Shown here: positions 1-10,682 of the stretch, in pieces
Position numbering within the stretch: the first letter of the stretch is position 1
Layout: each line of letters opens with the position of its first letter
Source: Cupidesulfovibrio sp000226255
Lineage (GTDB): Bacteria; Desulfobacterota; Desulfovibrionia; Desulfovibrionales; Desulfovibrionaceae
Length of the DNA stretch: 64,000 bases
Assembly: GCF_003402415.2 (NCBI RefSeq)
Contig: NZ_AP036014.1
Location: 3,720,001-3,784,000, forward strand
Direction: 5' to 3'
The notes under the pieces: model-generated
Seen by the model: only the letters and a program-made list of their open reading frames with translations
Databases searched by the model: none
Told to the model about the DNA's origin: nothing
Position numbers and translations under genes: made by a program

Positions 1-686
1 CGCAGGTCTATCAACGGCAGTGCCAGCTGCGCCCCGACGTGACGGAGGTGGTGGCCCCCCTGCTGTCCGCCATGAAGCAGCAATGCCGCTTCAAGCCCGA
101 GGAACTGGCCCTTGCCGCCGACTCGGCCATCTATTCCCGGTATCTCGTGGCCCCAACCGGCAGCAACGCGCGCGGAACCGTCTACGGCGACGACGCCCTT
201 GCCGGGGCGGGGCTGGGGGCCTTCGCCGGTTTCCTGTCGCTGGCCTTTCGCGAGCACGACTACCAGCTTGGCCGACGCAACGCACAGCAGTTCCTGCGCA
301 TGCACTTCACCCTGCCCCTCGCCAACAGCCGGTTCGAGCCCAGCCGGTCGCTCTATGCGGCCAAGGGCGCGCTGGGCGGCCACCTGGTGGCCCGGACCAC
401 CGGCGGGGCCAGGGACCATGTGCCCATCATCCCGCTGATGCCCTCCGTGAGCGCCGAGATTCCCCTGCCCGCCTGGCCCAGGCTGCCCGCCGACGAGCTT
501 GCCGCCATCGGCAGGGCCATGCAGCCGCGCCTGAACACCATGGTGGCCCGCCTGGGCCGCAAGACCTGCTGGCCCGCGCGGCTGTTCATGGCCGCCGCGT
601 GGCCCTTTTTGCGCGGCATGGCGCGCCGCAAGATAGTGGAATACATGGACCGCGACTTGCGGGCACGCGGGCTGGTGACCCCATAG
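1..686 (+). CDS. Patatin-like phospholipase, C-terminal part (cut by window edge)
   Basis: The reading frame is open from base 3 to the stop at 684-686, so this is the last ~227 residues of a gene that begins outside the window. The GTG at 39 lies inside the open frame and is not a convincing start. The segment FREHDYQLGRRNAQQFL followed by an HFTLP-type motif is typical of the C-terminal part of patatin-like phospholipases (DUF3376-type region), where 'hDxxxGRRN' recurs. The catalytic Ser-Asp dyad, normally in the N-terminal half, is outside the window, so activity cannot be judged. The family hydrolyses acyl chains of membrane lipids. A strong terminator follows at 747-779. The family call is fairly good; the substrate is unknown. 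Confidence 0.6.
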   Translation, partial: QVYQRQCQLRPDVTEVVAPLLSAMKQQCRFKPEELALAADSAIYSRYLVAPTGSNARGTVYGDDALAGAGLGAFAGFLSLAFREHDYQLGRRNAQQFLRMHFTLPLANSRFEPSRSLYAAKGALGGHLVARTTGGARDHVPIIPLMPSVSAEIPLPAWPRLPADELAAIGRAMQPRLNTMVARLGRKTCWPARLFMAAAWPFLRGMARRKIVEYMDRDLRARGLVTP

Positions 687-746
687 GAGAAGGCGGCCCG
701 CCTGCCCCGCGCGCGGCGGCAGGGCGTTGCGCGCCCCGAAAACGGC

Positions 747-779
747 GGAGGCGGACCGGGTGCCCGGTCCGCCTCCTTT
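747..779 (+). terminator. Factor-independent terminator of the patatin-like gene
   Basis: A 14-bp perfect inverted repeat (747-760 with 763-776, loop TG) is followed directly by TTT. It lies 60 nt after the patatin-like stop codon. Confidence 0.8.
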
Positions 780-842
780 GCGGGAAGGGGGGAGAGAACG
801 TTTTGTGATGCTGAACCAAGGCCGGTTGTCCAGTGGCCGGCC

Positions 843-927
843 ACCCGCGCCGGACATCGCCGCACGTCCGGCGCGGGTGTGGTTGCCGGCGGGCAGGGCG
901 GTCCGCCGCCAAACGGGCCGCCCTGCC
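843..927. terminator. Two hairpins between convergent genes
   Basis: Two perfect inverted repeats stand in tandem: 843-855 with 866-878 (13 bp) and 892-901 with 918-927 (10 bp). The second begins 10 nt beyond the acs stop codon on the minus strand, so the pair probably ends acs transcription. Neither has a clear T-tract, so termination is inferred from position. Confidence 0.5.
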
Positions 928-936
928 TTGCTATGA

Positions 937-2940
<2,004 letters not shown>

Positions 2941-3359
2941 GGCCGGTGCCTCCCGTTCGTTTGGCGGTATGCCGGTGTTCCGGTCTTTTCGTGGCGGCCC
3001 TGCCCGTTCTTGCGGCGGGGCGTGGCCCACGGCCCTTGTCTAGCCCCGTGCAGTGACCATGCGAAAGGGCGCGCCACCCCCTTTTCGGTGAACGGTCATC
3101 CCGCGCCGGTGAAATTGACTTTTTGCCGGTGGACGGAAAGAATGCCCTGAATGGTGCGCCCCATGAACGGCGCATGACGGCCCGTCACCGGACGGGGACG
3201 GCACGCCGGAGCGGCGCGGCGGCATGACCGCACACCGCGCGGCCCTGCTCTTTCCGCCCGCACTGCCGCCGCCAACGCGCACCGCCACGTCGCCGGGCAT
3301 CCGCCCGGCGCGCCCGCACCTGCCCGCACGCGGCGGCACGACGGAAGGGGGTTCGCACG
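2941..3359. other. Divergent acs / acetyltransferase intergenic region
   Basis: This 419-nt non-coding stretch holds the promoters of both genes. I see a possible promoter for the plus-strand gene (listed separately) and no clear operator palindrome. Long ORFs crossing it on both strands are GC-driven shadows. Confidence 0.5.
3115..3143 (+). promoter_or_regulatory. Possible sigma-70 promoter for the Pat-like gene
   Basis: TTGACT (3115-3120) and AAGAAT (3138-3143) are 17 nt apart. The -35 box is good and the -10 box matches at only four positions. The promoter would lie about 215 nt upstream of the start codon, so this is a candidate only. Confidence 0.3.
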
Positions 3360-6062
3360 GTGTCCACGCAATCGTCCCTTGAGCAGATGTTCAAGCCCAA
3401 TTCCGTGGCCGTCATCGGGGCCACGTCCACGCCGGGCGAGCCGGGCTGCATCATCATGAACAACCTGATGTCCGGCACCTTTCTGGGGCCGGTGCTGCCG
3501 GTGAACGAAACGGGCGAGGCCGTGGCGGGCATGCCTGGCCACACCGCCATCGACACCCTGCCGCTGACGCCCGACCTCGCCATCATCTGCTCCCCGCCCG
3601 AAACCATTCCCGGCTACATAGAAGAGCTGGGCAAGCGCGGCACCCGCGCCGCCGTGATCATGAGCCGGGGGTTCTTCCGCTTTGACCGCGAACGGCGCGA
3701 AGTGCAAAAGGCCGCCCTGTTGCAGGCCGCGCGGCGCTGGGGCGTGCGGGTGCTGGGGCCGAACTGCCTGGGGTTCATCACGCCATCGGTGGGGGTGAAC
3801 GCCAGCCTTGCCCCGCGAGAGGCGCTGCCCGGCAAGGTGGCCTTCCTCTCGCAGTCCGACTCGCTGTTCACGTCCGTTCTGGACTGGGCCACGTCCAAGG
3901 GCATCGGCTTTTCGCACTTCATCGCCCTGGGCGACCGCTACGACGTGCACTTTCACGACGTGCTGGACTACCTGAACAGCGACGTGAACACCCGCGCCGT
4001 GCTGCTGTACATAGAGACCATCGACAGCGCCCGGCGCTTCATGTCGGCCGCGCGCGCGCTGGCCCGCAACAAGCCGGTGCTGGTGATAAAGGCGGGCCGG
4101 TCAGAGGCGGCGGCCATGGCTGCGGCCGCGCATTCCGGCATGCTGCTGGGCGCGGACGAGGTGTACGACGCCGCCTTTCGCCGGGCGGGCATGCTGCGGG
4201 TGGCCGACATCGACGCCATGTTCGACACGGTGGAAACGCTGGCCCTGGCCAAGCCCCTGAAGGGCGACCGGCTGGCCATCCTGACCAACGGCGGCAGCCC
4301 CGGCTTTCTGGCCACCGACGCCCTGTTGCAGGGGCGCGGCAAGCTGTCCGAACTTTCCGACCAGACCTGCCAGGCGCTGGACAACGAGCTGGGGCGCGAC
4401 TGGTCGTACTGGAACCCGCTGATCGTGCGCAGCTCCGCCGACGGGGCCATGTACGCCAAGGCGCTACAGATATTGCTGGACGACAGGGGCGTGGACGCCG
4501 TGCTGGCGATGCACGTGCCCACCTTTTCCGTGCCCAGCGACGAGGTGGCGGGCGCGGTCATAGAAGTGGCCCGGCGCGGGCGCAAGCCGGTGCTGACAAG
4601 CTGGCTGGGCATAGACGACGCGGCGGAGGCCCGCCGCAAGTTCGCCGCCGCCGGGGTGCCCAGCCACTTCACGCCGGACAACGCGGTGCGCGCCTTCCTG
4701 AACATGGTGGAGTACCGGCGCAACCAGGACACCCTGATGGAAACGCCGCCCTCGCTGCCCGAGGCCTTCAACCCCGACGTGACGGCGGCGCGCATGGTGG
4801 TGAACGACGCGCTGGAGGCCAAGCGCATGCTGCTGACCCCGGCAGAGGCCCACGCCGTGCTCACCGCCTATGGCATACCCGTGGCCGAGACGCGCCATGT
4901 GAAGACCCCGCGCGAGGCCGTGGCCGCCGCCGCCGAGATCGGCTACCCCGTGGCGCTGAAGGTGGAATCGCCCGACGTGCCGCGCACCTCGCTGGCCGGG
5001 GGCGTTGCCCTCAATCTTTCCAGCGACGAAGAAGTGATGGACGCCGCCCTGTCCACCGCCAACAACGTGTGCGACCAGGTGCCCGGCGCGCGCATGGAAG
5101 GCTATGCCGTGCAGCGCATGTGCCGTCTGGCCGAGGCGCACGAACTGGCCGTGGAAACCGCCACCGACCCGGTGTTCGGCCCCATCATCCGCTTTGGCCA
5201 GGGCGGGTCCATGGCAGAGGTGCTGGCCGACCGCCAGACCGCCCTGCCGCCGCTAAACATGGGCCTTGCGCAGGAACTGGTGTCGCGCACGCGGGTGTAC
5301 CGCCTGCTGCGCGGCAGCGGCCACAAGGCCCACGTGAATCTGGACGCCGTGCGCCTGCTGCTGTGCAAGGTGTCGCAGCTGATCATCGACATTCCCGAAA
5401 TCTTCGAGATGGAGATAGACCCGCTGTTCGTGGACGGCGACGGCGTGGTGGCGCTGGATGCGCACATGCGCATTGCCTGGTCCACCACCACCGGCACGGA
5501 CCAGCTGGCCATCCGCCCCTACCCGCGCGAGCTTGAGGAATGCGTGACCCTGCGCGACGGGCGGCACGTGGACCTTTTGCCCATCCGCCCGGAAGACGAG
5601 CCGGAGCACTGGGAATTCGTGGAGAGTCTATCGGCTGAAGACAAGCGGTTCCGCTTCTTCGGCAACGTGGCCAAGCTGCCCCGCGCCGAGATGGTGAAGC
5701 TGACCCAGATCGACTACGACCGCGAAATGGCATTCATCGCCAAGGGGCCGGACAACGAAGGGGTGACGCGCACGCTGGGCGTGGTGCGGGCCATGGTGAG
5801 CACCGACAACAGCGAGGCGGAATTCGCCGTGGCCGTGCGGTCCGACCTGAAACGGCAGGGCCTGGGCAAGCTGCTGATGCAGAAGATCATCCGCTACTGC
5901 AAGGCGCGCGGCACCAAGCGCATTGTGGGCGCTGCCCTTGGCGACAACAAGTCCATGGCCGAACTGGCACGGTCGGTCGGATTCATCGTCAGCAAGGACT
6001 ACGACGAGGACATCTGGCAGCTGGACTTGCCGTTGGAGGATGGGAAGGGGGAAGGCGAATAA
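3360..6062 (+). CDS. Pat-type protein lysine acetyltransferase (acyl-CoA synthetase-like domains plus GNAT)
   Basis: A 900-residue protein in family order: a CoA-binding Rossmann domain (about 10-135, NSVAVIGAT), succinyl-CoA-ligase-like domains (about 150-460), an ATP-grasp domain (about 480-710), and a C-terminal GNAT acetyltransferase (about 730-890, with RSDLKRQGLGKLLM as the acetyl-CoA loop). Proteins of this architecture (Pat/YfiQ) acetylate and inactivate acetyl-CoA synthetase, which fits its position divergent from acs. The start is GTG at 3360 after GGAAGGGGG. One point is odd: H258 in AAAAHSG occupies the place of the phospho-histidine of true ADP-forming acyl-CoA synthetases, which I recall as lost in enterobacterial Pat. 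The synthetase part may therefore still be catalytic. The fusion is clear; which activity dominates is inferred. Confidence 0.85.
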   Translation: MSTQSSLEQMFKPNSVAVIGATSTPGEPGCIIMNNLMSGTFLGPVLPVNETGEAVAGMPGHTAIDTLPLTPDLAIICSPPETIPGYIEELGKRGTRAAVIMSRGFFRFDRERREVQKAALLQAARRWGVRVLGPNCLGFITPSVGVNASLAPREALPGKVAFLSQSDSLFTSVLDWATSKGIGFSHFIALGDRYDVHFHDVLDYLNSDVNTRAVLLYIETIDSARRFMSAARALARNKPVLVIKAGRSEAAAMAAAAHSGMLLGADEVYDAAFRRAGMLRVADIDAMFDTVETLALAKPLKGDRLAILTNGGSPGFLATDALLQGRGKLSELSDQTCQALDNELGRDWSYWNPLIVRSSADGAMYAKALQILLDDRGVDAVLAMHVPTFSVPSDEVAGAVIEVARRGRKPVLTSWLGIDDAAEARRKFAAAGVPSHFTPDNAVRAFLNMVEYRRNQDTLMETPPSLPEAFNPDVTAARMVVNDALEAKRMLLTPAEAHAVLTAYGIPVAETRHVKTPREAVAAAAEIGYPVALKVESPDVPRTSLAGGVALNLSSDEEVMDAALSTANNVCDQVPGARMEGYAVQRMCRLAEAHELAVETATDPVFGPIIRFGQGGSMAEVLADRQTALPPLNMGLAQELVSRTRVYRLLRGSGHKAHVNLDAVRLLLCKVSQLIIDIPEIFEMEIDPLFVDGDGVVALDAHMRIAWSTTTGTDQLAIRPYPRELEECVTLRDGRHVDLLPIRPEDEPEHWEFVESLSAEDKRFRFFGNVAKLPRAEMVKLTQIDYDREMAFIAKGPDNEGVTRTLGVVRAMVSTDNSEAEFAVAVRSDLKRQGLGKLLMQKIIRYCKARGTKRIVGAALGDNKSMAELARSVGFIVSKDYDEDIWQLDLPLEDGKGEGE

Positions 6063-6095
6063 CAGCCCGCCCCTGCGCCATCCTCCGTACCACGC

Positions 6096-7085
6096 CTACT
6101 CATCCGGATTTTCGAGTACGAAACTGTTCAAAACTGCCCTGCACAGCGGCGCGATTTTTTCAAACTCTGCTTGTATACCCCGCGCATTCTCAACGCCACC
6201 AGCGTGGCACGTCAGCTGGACGAAATTCCCGTAGGGAAAAAATTGATACTCCAACATCCGTTGCATATACGTCATCCCCGCACGTTCCATCCGGACATCT
6301 TGCATCACCCAGAAGCCTGGAATACCTTCTATAGTAAATGTTCCTGCCGAAATATATCGCGCGCCTTCCTCGAGGGCATCCTTTATTCTTCCGGATTCAA
6401 CAAAGCTCTCTATTTCATGCTTTTCTGGGCTAAAACCATCTGCATTCTTGATTACAAGCGTAATCATATTCAATCCATCACCGTTTTCACTCACCCATTT
6501 CTGCACAATATGAGGCCTGTCACCGTCAAAAGCAGCCCACGATATCGGCAAATTCATCCGCAATCTTGTTCCATGAGCCTTGGCATGATCTTTTGTGTTA
6601 TACGCCTGCTTGAAACCATCCACAAATTCACCCACAGGGTTTTTTGCATACTGCACGGCAAGCATATACTCCAACACGGGGCTGTATATGTTGCCATTCG
6701 CCCTACCCTTAACCTCTTCTATGAACGCTTGCGCATCGCTTCTTGAAAAGTTCCCACTGAATACAGCATCACGTATTTGCCTTTTGGCGTCGATAGACCT
6801 CGCCCTCAGCCCCTCACTCCCCCCCATGTTATCAAGCTCACTCTCGATATTCTTTTTCACCTCTGGAAATGTGACTTCAAATTCTAACGCTGCAATCTTT
6901 GCATCTTTTTGCATGTCTGGAAATTTTTCAGCCACCGCATCAAGATATGCATCTTGACTCACCAAAAAGCCATACGCCTGCGCAACCCCAATCATAGATT
7001 TTTTTGTAACGCTCAATGCTGCTGCATCATGCACCGACAGTAAGCAAAACAGTCCGGCAACAATACCGCATGCTATTCTATACAT
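6096..7085 (-). CDS. Exported protein of unknown function, AT-rich gene
   Basis: A 329-residue protein with an N-terminal signal peptide (MYRIACGIVAGLFCLLSVHD, cleavage probably near DAAA-L). No membrane segment or known motif is recognisable in the mature part, which is rich in charged residues and looks soluble. The start at 7085 was chosen because AGGGGTG lies about 8 nt upstream and the protein then opens with the signal peptide; an in-frame ATG at 7142 would put a non-signal sequence first. The gene and its upstream DNA (to about 7290) are much more AT-rich than anything else in the window and use AT-ending codons, a sign of recent acquisition. It lies tail-to-tail with the Pat-like gene (33 nt gap). 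Function unknown. Confidence 0.7.
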   Translation of the reverse strand: MYRIACGIVAGLFCLLSVHDAAALSVTKKSMIGVAQAYGFLVSQDAYLDAVAEKFPDMQKDAKIAALEFEVTFPEVKKNIESELDNMGGSEGLRARSIDAKRQIRDAVFSGNFSRSDAQAFIEEVKGRANGNIYSPVLEYMLAVQYAKNPVGEFVDGFKQAYNTKDHAKAHGTRLRMNLPISWAAFDGDRPHIVQKWVSENGDGLNMITLVIKNADGFSPEKHEIESFVESGRIKDALEEGARYISAGTFTIEGIPGFWVMQDVRMERAGMTYMQRMLEYQFFPYGNFVQLTCHAGGVENARGIQAEFEKIAPLCRAVLNSFVLENPDE

Positions 7086-7291
7086 TTCATCACACCCCTG
7101 TGTCATTGCACAGAATAAAAACATATCGCCTAAAATCACCAAAACACCACAAAAACCACCATCAACAAAACTTCAACACATCCACACAGCTATCCAAACA
7201 CAACCATAGTGCACACAACTATAGTGGCCATTCCCCCTTTCTTTAATCGCTCACCACCATCGACAAACCTTTATACCATAATATTTTCAAG
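7086..7291. other. AT-rich non-coding DNA upstream of the exported unknown
   Basis: About 200 nt of AT-rich sequence without a convincing gene. It presumably holds the promoter of the minus-strand gene. The compositional break at its right edge coincides with the terminator at 7292. Confidence 0.4.
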
Positions 7292-7335
7292 AGAAACAGA
7301 AAAGTCCGCCGAAATCAGCGGACTTTTCTGTTTCT
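7292..7335 (-). terminator. Terminator of the aldehyde dehydrogenase gene
   Basis: An 18-bp perfect inverted repeat (7292-7309 with 7318-7335, 8-nt loop) lies 16 nt after the minus-strand stop codon. Its arms contain runs of A and T, so the 3' side supplies a partial U-tract. It may work in both directions. Confidence 0.8.
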
Positions 7336-7350
7336 GCAGCTTCTCTTGCC

Positions 7351-9045
7351 TTACAGTATAAAATCGTTCGATAAAAAGTTCGACCGCCTGTCCCGGATGA
7401 TGCTGGTCAGAATCTCCTTGTTGGCGTCGCTGCCCTTGGCCGCCACCAGCGTGCGGATGGAGAAGCAGCGCAGCGCATCGCTGACCGAAAGGGTGCCCTC
7501 GGCGGAATCCTTGCGGCCGGTAAAGGGAAAGGTGTCCGGCCCGCGCTGGCACTGGCTGTTGATGTTCACCCGGCACACCTGGTTGACCATGGGGTCGATC
7601 AGCCGGGCCACGTCGTCCGGGTCGTTGCCGAAAATGCTCAGCTGCTGCCCGTACTGCGACCCCACCACGTAGCGCACCGGCGTTTCTATGTCCGTGAAGG
7701 GGATGACGGGTATCACCGGGCCAAACTGCTCCTCGTGGTACACGCGCATCTGCGGCGTGGCCGGGCAGACCACCGTGGGGTGGTACAGGGTTTCGGCGTG
7801 GGTGCCGCCGCCGCTGTTGGCCACCTTGCCGCCGTGGGCGGCGGCGTCCCGCACCAGGTCGTCCAGATAGGCCGACTTGCCGGGCACCGGCAGCGGGGTG
7901 ATGCGCACCCCCTCGTCCCACGGCATGCCGATGCGCAGCTTGCGGATGCCCTCGTCCATGCGGGCCAGAAACTCCTCCAGCCGTTTTTCATGCACGAACA
8001 GCATCTTCAGCGCGGTGCAGCGCTGCCCGTTGAACGAGAACGAGCCTTGCAGCGCCTCGGCCACGGTCAGGTCCATGTCCGCGCAGTCCAGCACGATGCC
8101 CGCGTTCTTGGCGTCCAGCCCCAGCACGCAGCGCAGCCGGTGCGGGTGCGGGTGGGCAAGGCGCAGCGCGTCCGCCGCCGTGCTGGACCCGATGAACGCC
8201 AGCACGTTGATGCGGCCCGACGCCATGATGGGCTTCACGATGCGCCGGTCGCCATGCAGGATGTTCACCACCCCGGCGGGAAAGGCGTCGCGGAAGGCTT
8301 CCATCAGCGGCGAATACAGCAGCCGCCCCAGGCGCGGCGTTTTCACGATGACCGGGTTGCCCATGATCAGCGCGGGCATCAGCGTGCAGAAGGTTTCGTT
8401 CAGCGGGTAGTTGTACGGCCCCATGCACAGCACCGGCCCCAACGGCGCGCGGCGTATCTGCGCGTAGATGCCTTTCTCGATGACGAAGCGCGACGAGGCG
8501 CGGTCCAGATCCTTCAGCGCGTCGATGGTGTCGCGCAGGTACTCCATGGTGCGGTCGAATTCGCCGCTGGCGTCCTGCCACGACTTGCAGATTTCCCACA
8601 TCATGATGCGCACCACCTCGGTGCGCCGCGCCGCCATGCGCCGGGCAAAATCCTCCACGTGGCGGATGCGCTCGGCCACGCCCATGGTGGGCCATGCGCC
8701 CATGCCGTCGGCCCAGGCGCGGTCGGCGGCGTCCACGGCGCGCAGGGAGGCGGCCTCGTCAAGGATGGGGCAGCGGCCCAGCAGGCGCGGGGTGAAGCCG
8801 CCCGTGCCGCCAGTCCCGTCAATCTCGCCGATGGGCGAGAACACCTGCTGCATCTCGCCGGGCCATTCCTCCAGCTTGCCGCCGATGAGGCAGGTGCGCT
8901 GCTCTATGGGCGCAAAGGCGTGGGCGGCTTCCGGCAGGGGCTGCCCGGCCACGGGAAACAGCGCGCGCAGGCTTTCGGGGGTATGGACGGCGGCAGGGCT
9001 GGCGGCAGAAGAGCCCGCGGTTGAGACGGTCGGCTGGGACGACAT
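7351..9045 (-). CDS. NADP-dependent aldehyde dehydrogenase family protein (GapN-like)
   Basis: A 564-residue aldehyde dehydrogenase. It shows the N-terminal cofactor domain (GPYNYPLNE near 209, VIVKTPRLG near 232) and the catalytic cysteine in FNGQRCTALK (C343). The family oxidises aldehydes to acids with NAD(P); similarity to non-phosphorylating glyceraldehyde-3-phosphate dehydrogenases is an impression from the C-terminal region. The usual ELGGK motif that carries the general-base glutamate reads GLDAK here (309-313), so the acid is displaced by two residues and is Asp. The start at 9045 was chosen for AAGGAG seven nt upstream; upstream in-frame ATGs lack a ribosome site. It stands alone, divergent from the LuxR-type regulator. 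Confidence 0.85.
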   Translation of the reverse strand: MSSQPTVSTAGSSAASPAAVHTPESLRALFPVAGQPLPEAAHAFAPIEQRTCLIGGKLEEWPGEMQQVFSPIGEIDGTGGTGGFTPRLLGRCPILDEAASLRAVDAADRAWADGMGAWPTMGVAERIRHVEDFARRMAARRTEVVRIMMWEICKSWQDASGEFDRTMEYLRDTIDALKDLDRASSRFVIEKGIYAQIRRAPLGPVLCMGPYNYPLNETFCTLMPALIMGNPVIVKTPRLGRLLYSPLMEAFRDAFPAGVVNILHGDRRIVKPIMASGRINVLAFIGSSTAADALRLAHPHPHRLRCVLGLDAKNAGIVLDCADMDLTVAEALQGSFSFNGQRCTALKMLFVHEKRLEEFLARMDEGIRKLRIGMPWDEGVRITPLPVPGKSAYLDDLVRDAAAHGGKVANSGGGTHAETLYHPTVVCPATPQMRVYHEEQFGPVIPVIPFTDIETPVRYVVGSQYGQQLSIFGNDPDDVARLIDPMVNQVCRVNINSQCQRGPDTFPFTGRKDSAEGTLSVSDALRCFSIRTLVAAKGSDANKEILTSIIRDRRSNFLSNDFIL

Positions 9046-9347
9046 GCGAAACTCCTTCATCCGGCGGCGGGCCGGGCTGCGGGGCGGCGAACGGTGTGGA
9101 AGCGGCCATGGAGGCCATGCGCTGCCAACATAGCAGGCTTGCGCACCGATGGCAGCAGGGAAGGCGGGCGGGCGATGAGAATGAGGAAGAAGGAAACAGA
9201 GCGCGGGGCAGGCATCAGCAGCCCCCGCCCCACAAGCAACACACCGCAATGCCATAACAATATCTGTTTTGAAGCAATACAGCCACGCAACGCCACCGCA
9301 TCATCGCAACTTGCAAAACTTCACATCCGGTAGTACCACACTGCACA
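9046..9347. other. Divergent intergenic region, aldehyde dehydrogenase / LuxR-type regulator
   Basis: 302 nt without a gene. A short inverted repeat, GGTAGT (9329-9334) with ACTACC (9357-9362), encloses the regulator's start codon and could hide it. I see no strong promoter boxes. Confidence 0.35.
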
Positions 9348-10682
9348 ATGCACAGCACTACCCGAAAATCTCCATCCACGTCGCGCCATATAGCCCCTGC
9401 CACGCCTGGGCATGTCGTCGATGCATGGAAAGACCTTATCCTGTTCACCGATGCGCGCGGCATCATCATGGAAGTACGCGGGCATCCCATTGCCTGCGCG
9501 GGCAGCACGCCTCGTCCCGGCCAGTCGTTCTGGAAGGCCCTGGGACTTGGCGGCCGCTCGACGGACGACGCCCTGCGCCGCTACCCCCCGTTGTCCATCC
9601 ACGAAATCCACCGCGCCGGGCGCACCTTTCTGCTGCGCATCATGCCCCTGCCCCCGGCCATCGCCCCCCGGGGCGGGCTGGTGGTCGTGGCCACGGACAA
9701 CCACTCCATGCACGCGCTCTACCGGCGCTACGAACAGCGCCTGCACGACCACATCTCGGCCTGGGCTGATTCGGTCACCCTGTTCAACGCGCTGTTCGAC
9801 ACCGCCAAGGACGCCACCTTCCTGATGAACGAGGCGGGCGTGATCATTGCCGCCAACCCGGCCGCCCTGCGCAGGCACGCCGGGGACACGCCAACAGGAC
9901 CCGCAGGGCCAGACGGACCAGCACCAACCAGACCAGCCGGATCAGCCAGACCAGACGAAACAGACGGGGCGGAATTCGCGGGCACCGCCGTGGACGCGTT
10001 GCTGGCGCGGCGGGCACGCCCCATGGTGCGCAAGGCCATGCGCGCGTTGCGTCCCAACGGGCAGTGGACACGCACGCTTGCCGCCCGCGACGCCGAAGGC
10101 GCCACCTTTCCGGCAGAGGCCACCCTGCGCCGCATCGCCTTTCAGGGCGGCAGCCTGTTCCAGCTTATCCTGCACGACCTGTCCGAACGCGTGGAATTGC
10201 AGGATTCGCTGCGCGACCGCATGGCCGAGGTAAAGGAAATGAATATCGCCCTGCGCCAGGTCTTGCGGTCCGTGGAAGAAGAACGGCAGGAAATGCTGCG
10301 CACCCTGCACACCCGCATGAAGCGGCGCATGCTGCCCGCGCTGGACAAGATTGCCCGCGCCGAAACCGCAGAGGTACGCGAAGGCTACCGCAACCTGCTC
10401 GCCGAACAACTGGCGGGGATGGTGGGCGAGCCGGACGGGTCAAATGGACCGGGCGGGGCGGACGGCGGAAACGACCCCGCACTGCTGGGCCTGACCCCGC
10501 GCGAACTGGAAGTGTGCCGCCTGATCCAGCTTGGCCGCAGCGGGAAGGAAATAGCCGACCTGCTGGGCATCTCGTTCGAAACAGCCCAGACCCACCGCAA
10601 GAACATCCGCAAAAAGCTGGGACTGCGCGGCAGCACCACGTCGCTGCAAACCCACTTGCAACAGGGGCCGTCGCTGCTTTGA
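9348..10682 (+). CDS. PAS-domain transcriptional regulator with LuxR-type helix-turn-helix
   Basis: A 444-residue cytoplasmic regulator. Residues 25-135 look like a degenerate PAS-like domain and about 140-300 is a clearer PAS domain (FDTAKDATFLMNEAGVIIAANP). A charged, probably coiled-coil segment follows (about 300-370), then a C-terminal LuxR/GerE helix-turn-helix (about 384-435: LTPRELEVCRLIQLGRSGKEIADLLG). There is no receiver domain, so the signal is probably sensed by the PAS module. A Gly/Pro-rich low-complexity insert (about 180-205) interrupts the second PAS domain. The ATG at 9348 lacks a clear Shine-Dalgarno sequence, so the start is uncertain. It sits just upstream of the amino-acid transporter/kamA/ablB genes and is their most likely regulator; this is inferred from position. 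Confidence 0.8.
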   Translation: MHSTTRKSPSTSRHIAPATPGHVVDAWKDLILFTDARGIIMEVRGHPIACAGSTPRPGQSFWKALGLGGRSTDDALRRYPPLSIHEIHRAGRTFLLRIMPLPPAIAPRGGLVVVATDNHSMHALYRRYEQRLHDHISAWADSVTLFNALFDTAKDATFLMNEAGVIIAANPAALRRHAGDTPTGPAGPDGPAPTRPAGSARPDETDGAEFAGTAVDALLARRARPMVRKAMRALRPNGQWTRTLAARDAEGATFPAEATLRRIAFQGGSLFQLILHDLSERVELQDSLRDRMAEVKEMNIALRQVLRSVEEERQEMLRTLHTRMKRRMLPALDKIARAETAEVREGYRNLLAEQLAGMVGEPDGSNGPGGADGGNDPALLGLTPRELEVCRLIQLGRSGKEIADLLGISFETAQTHRKNIRKKLGLRGSTTSLQTHLQQGPSLL

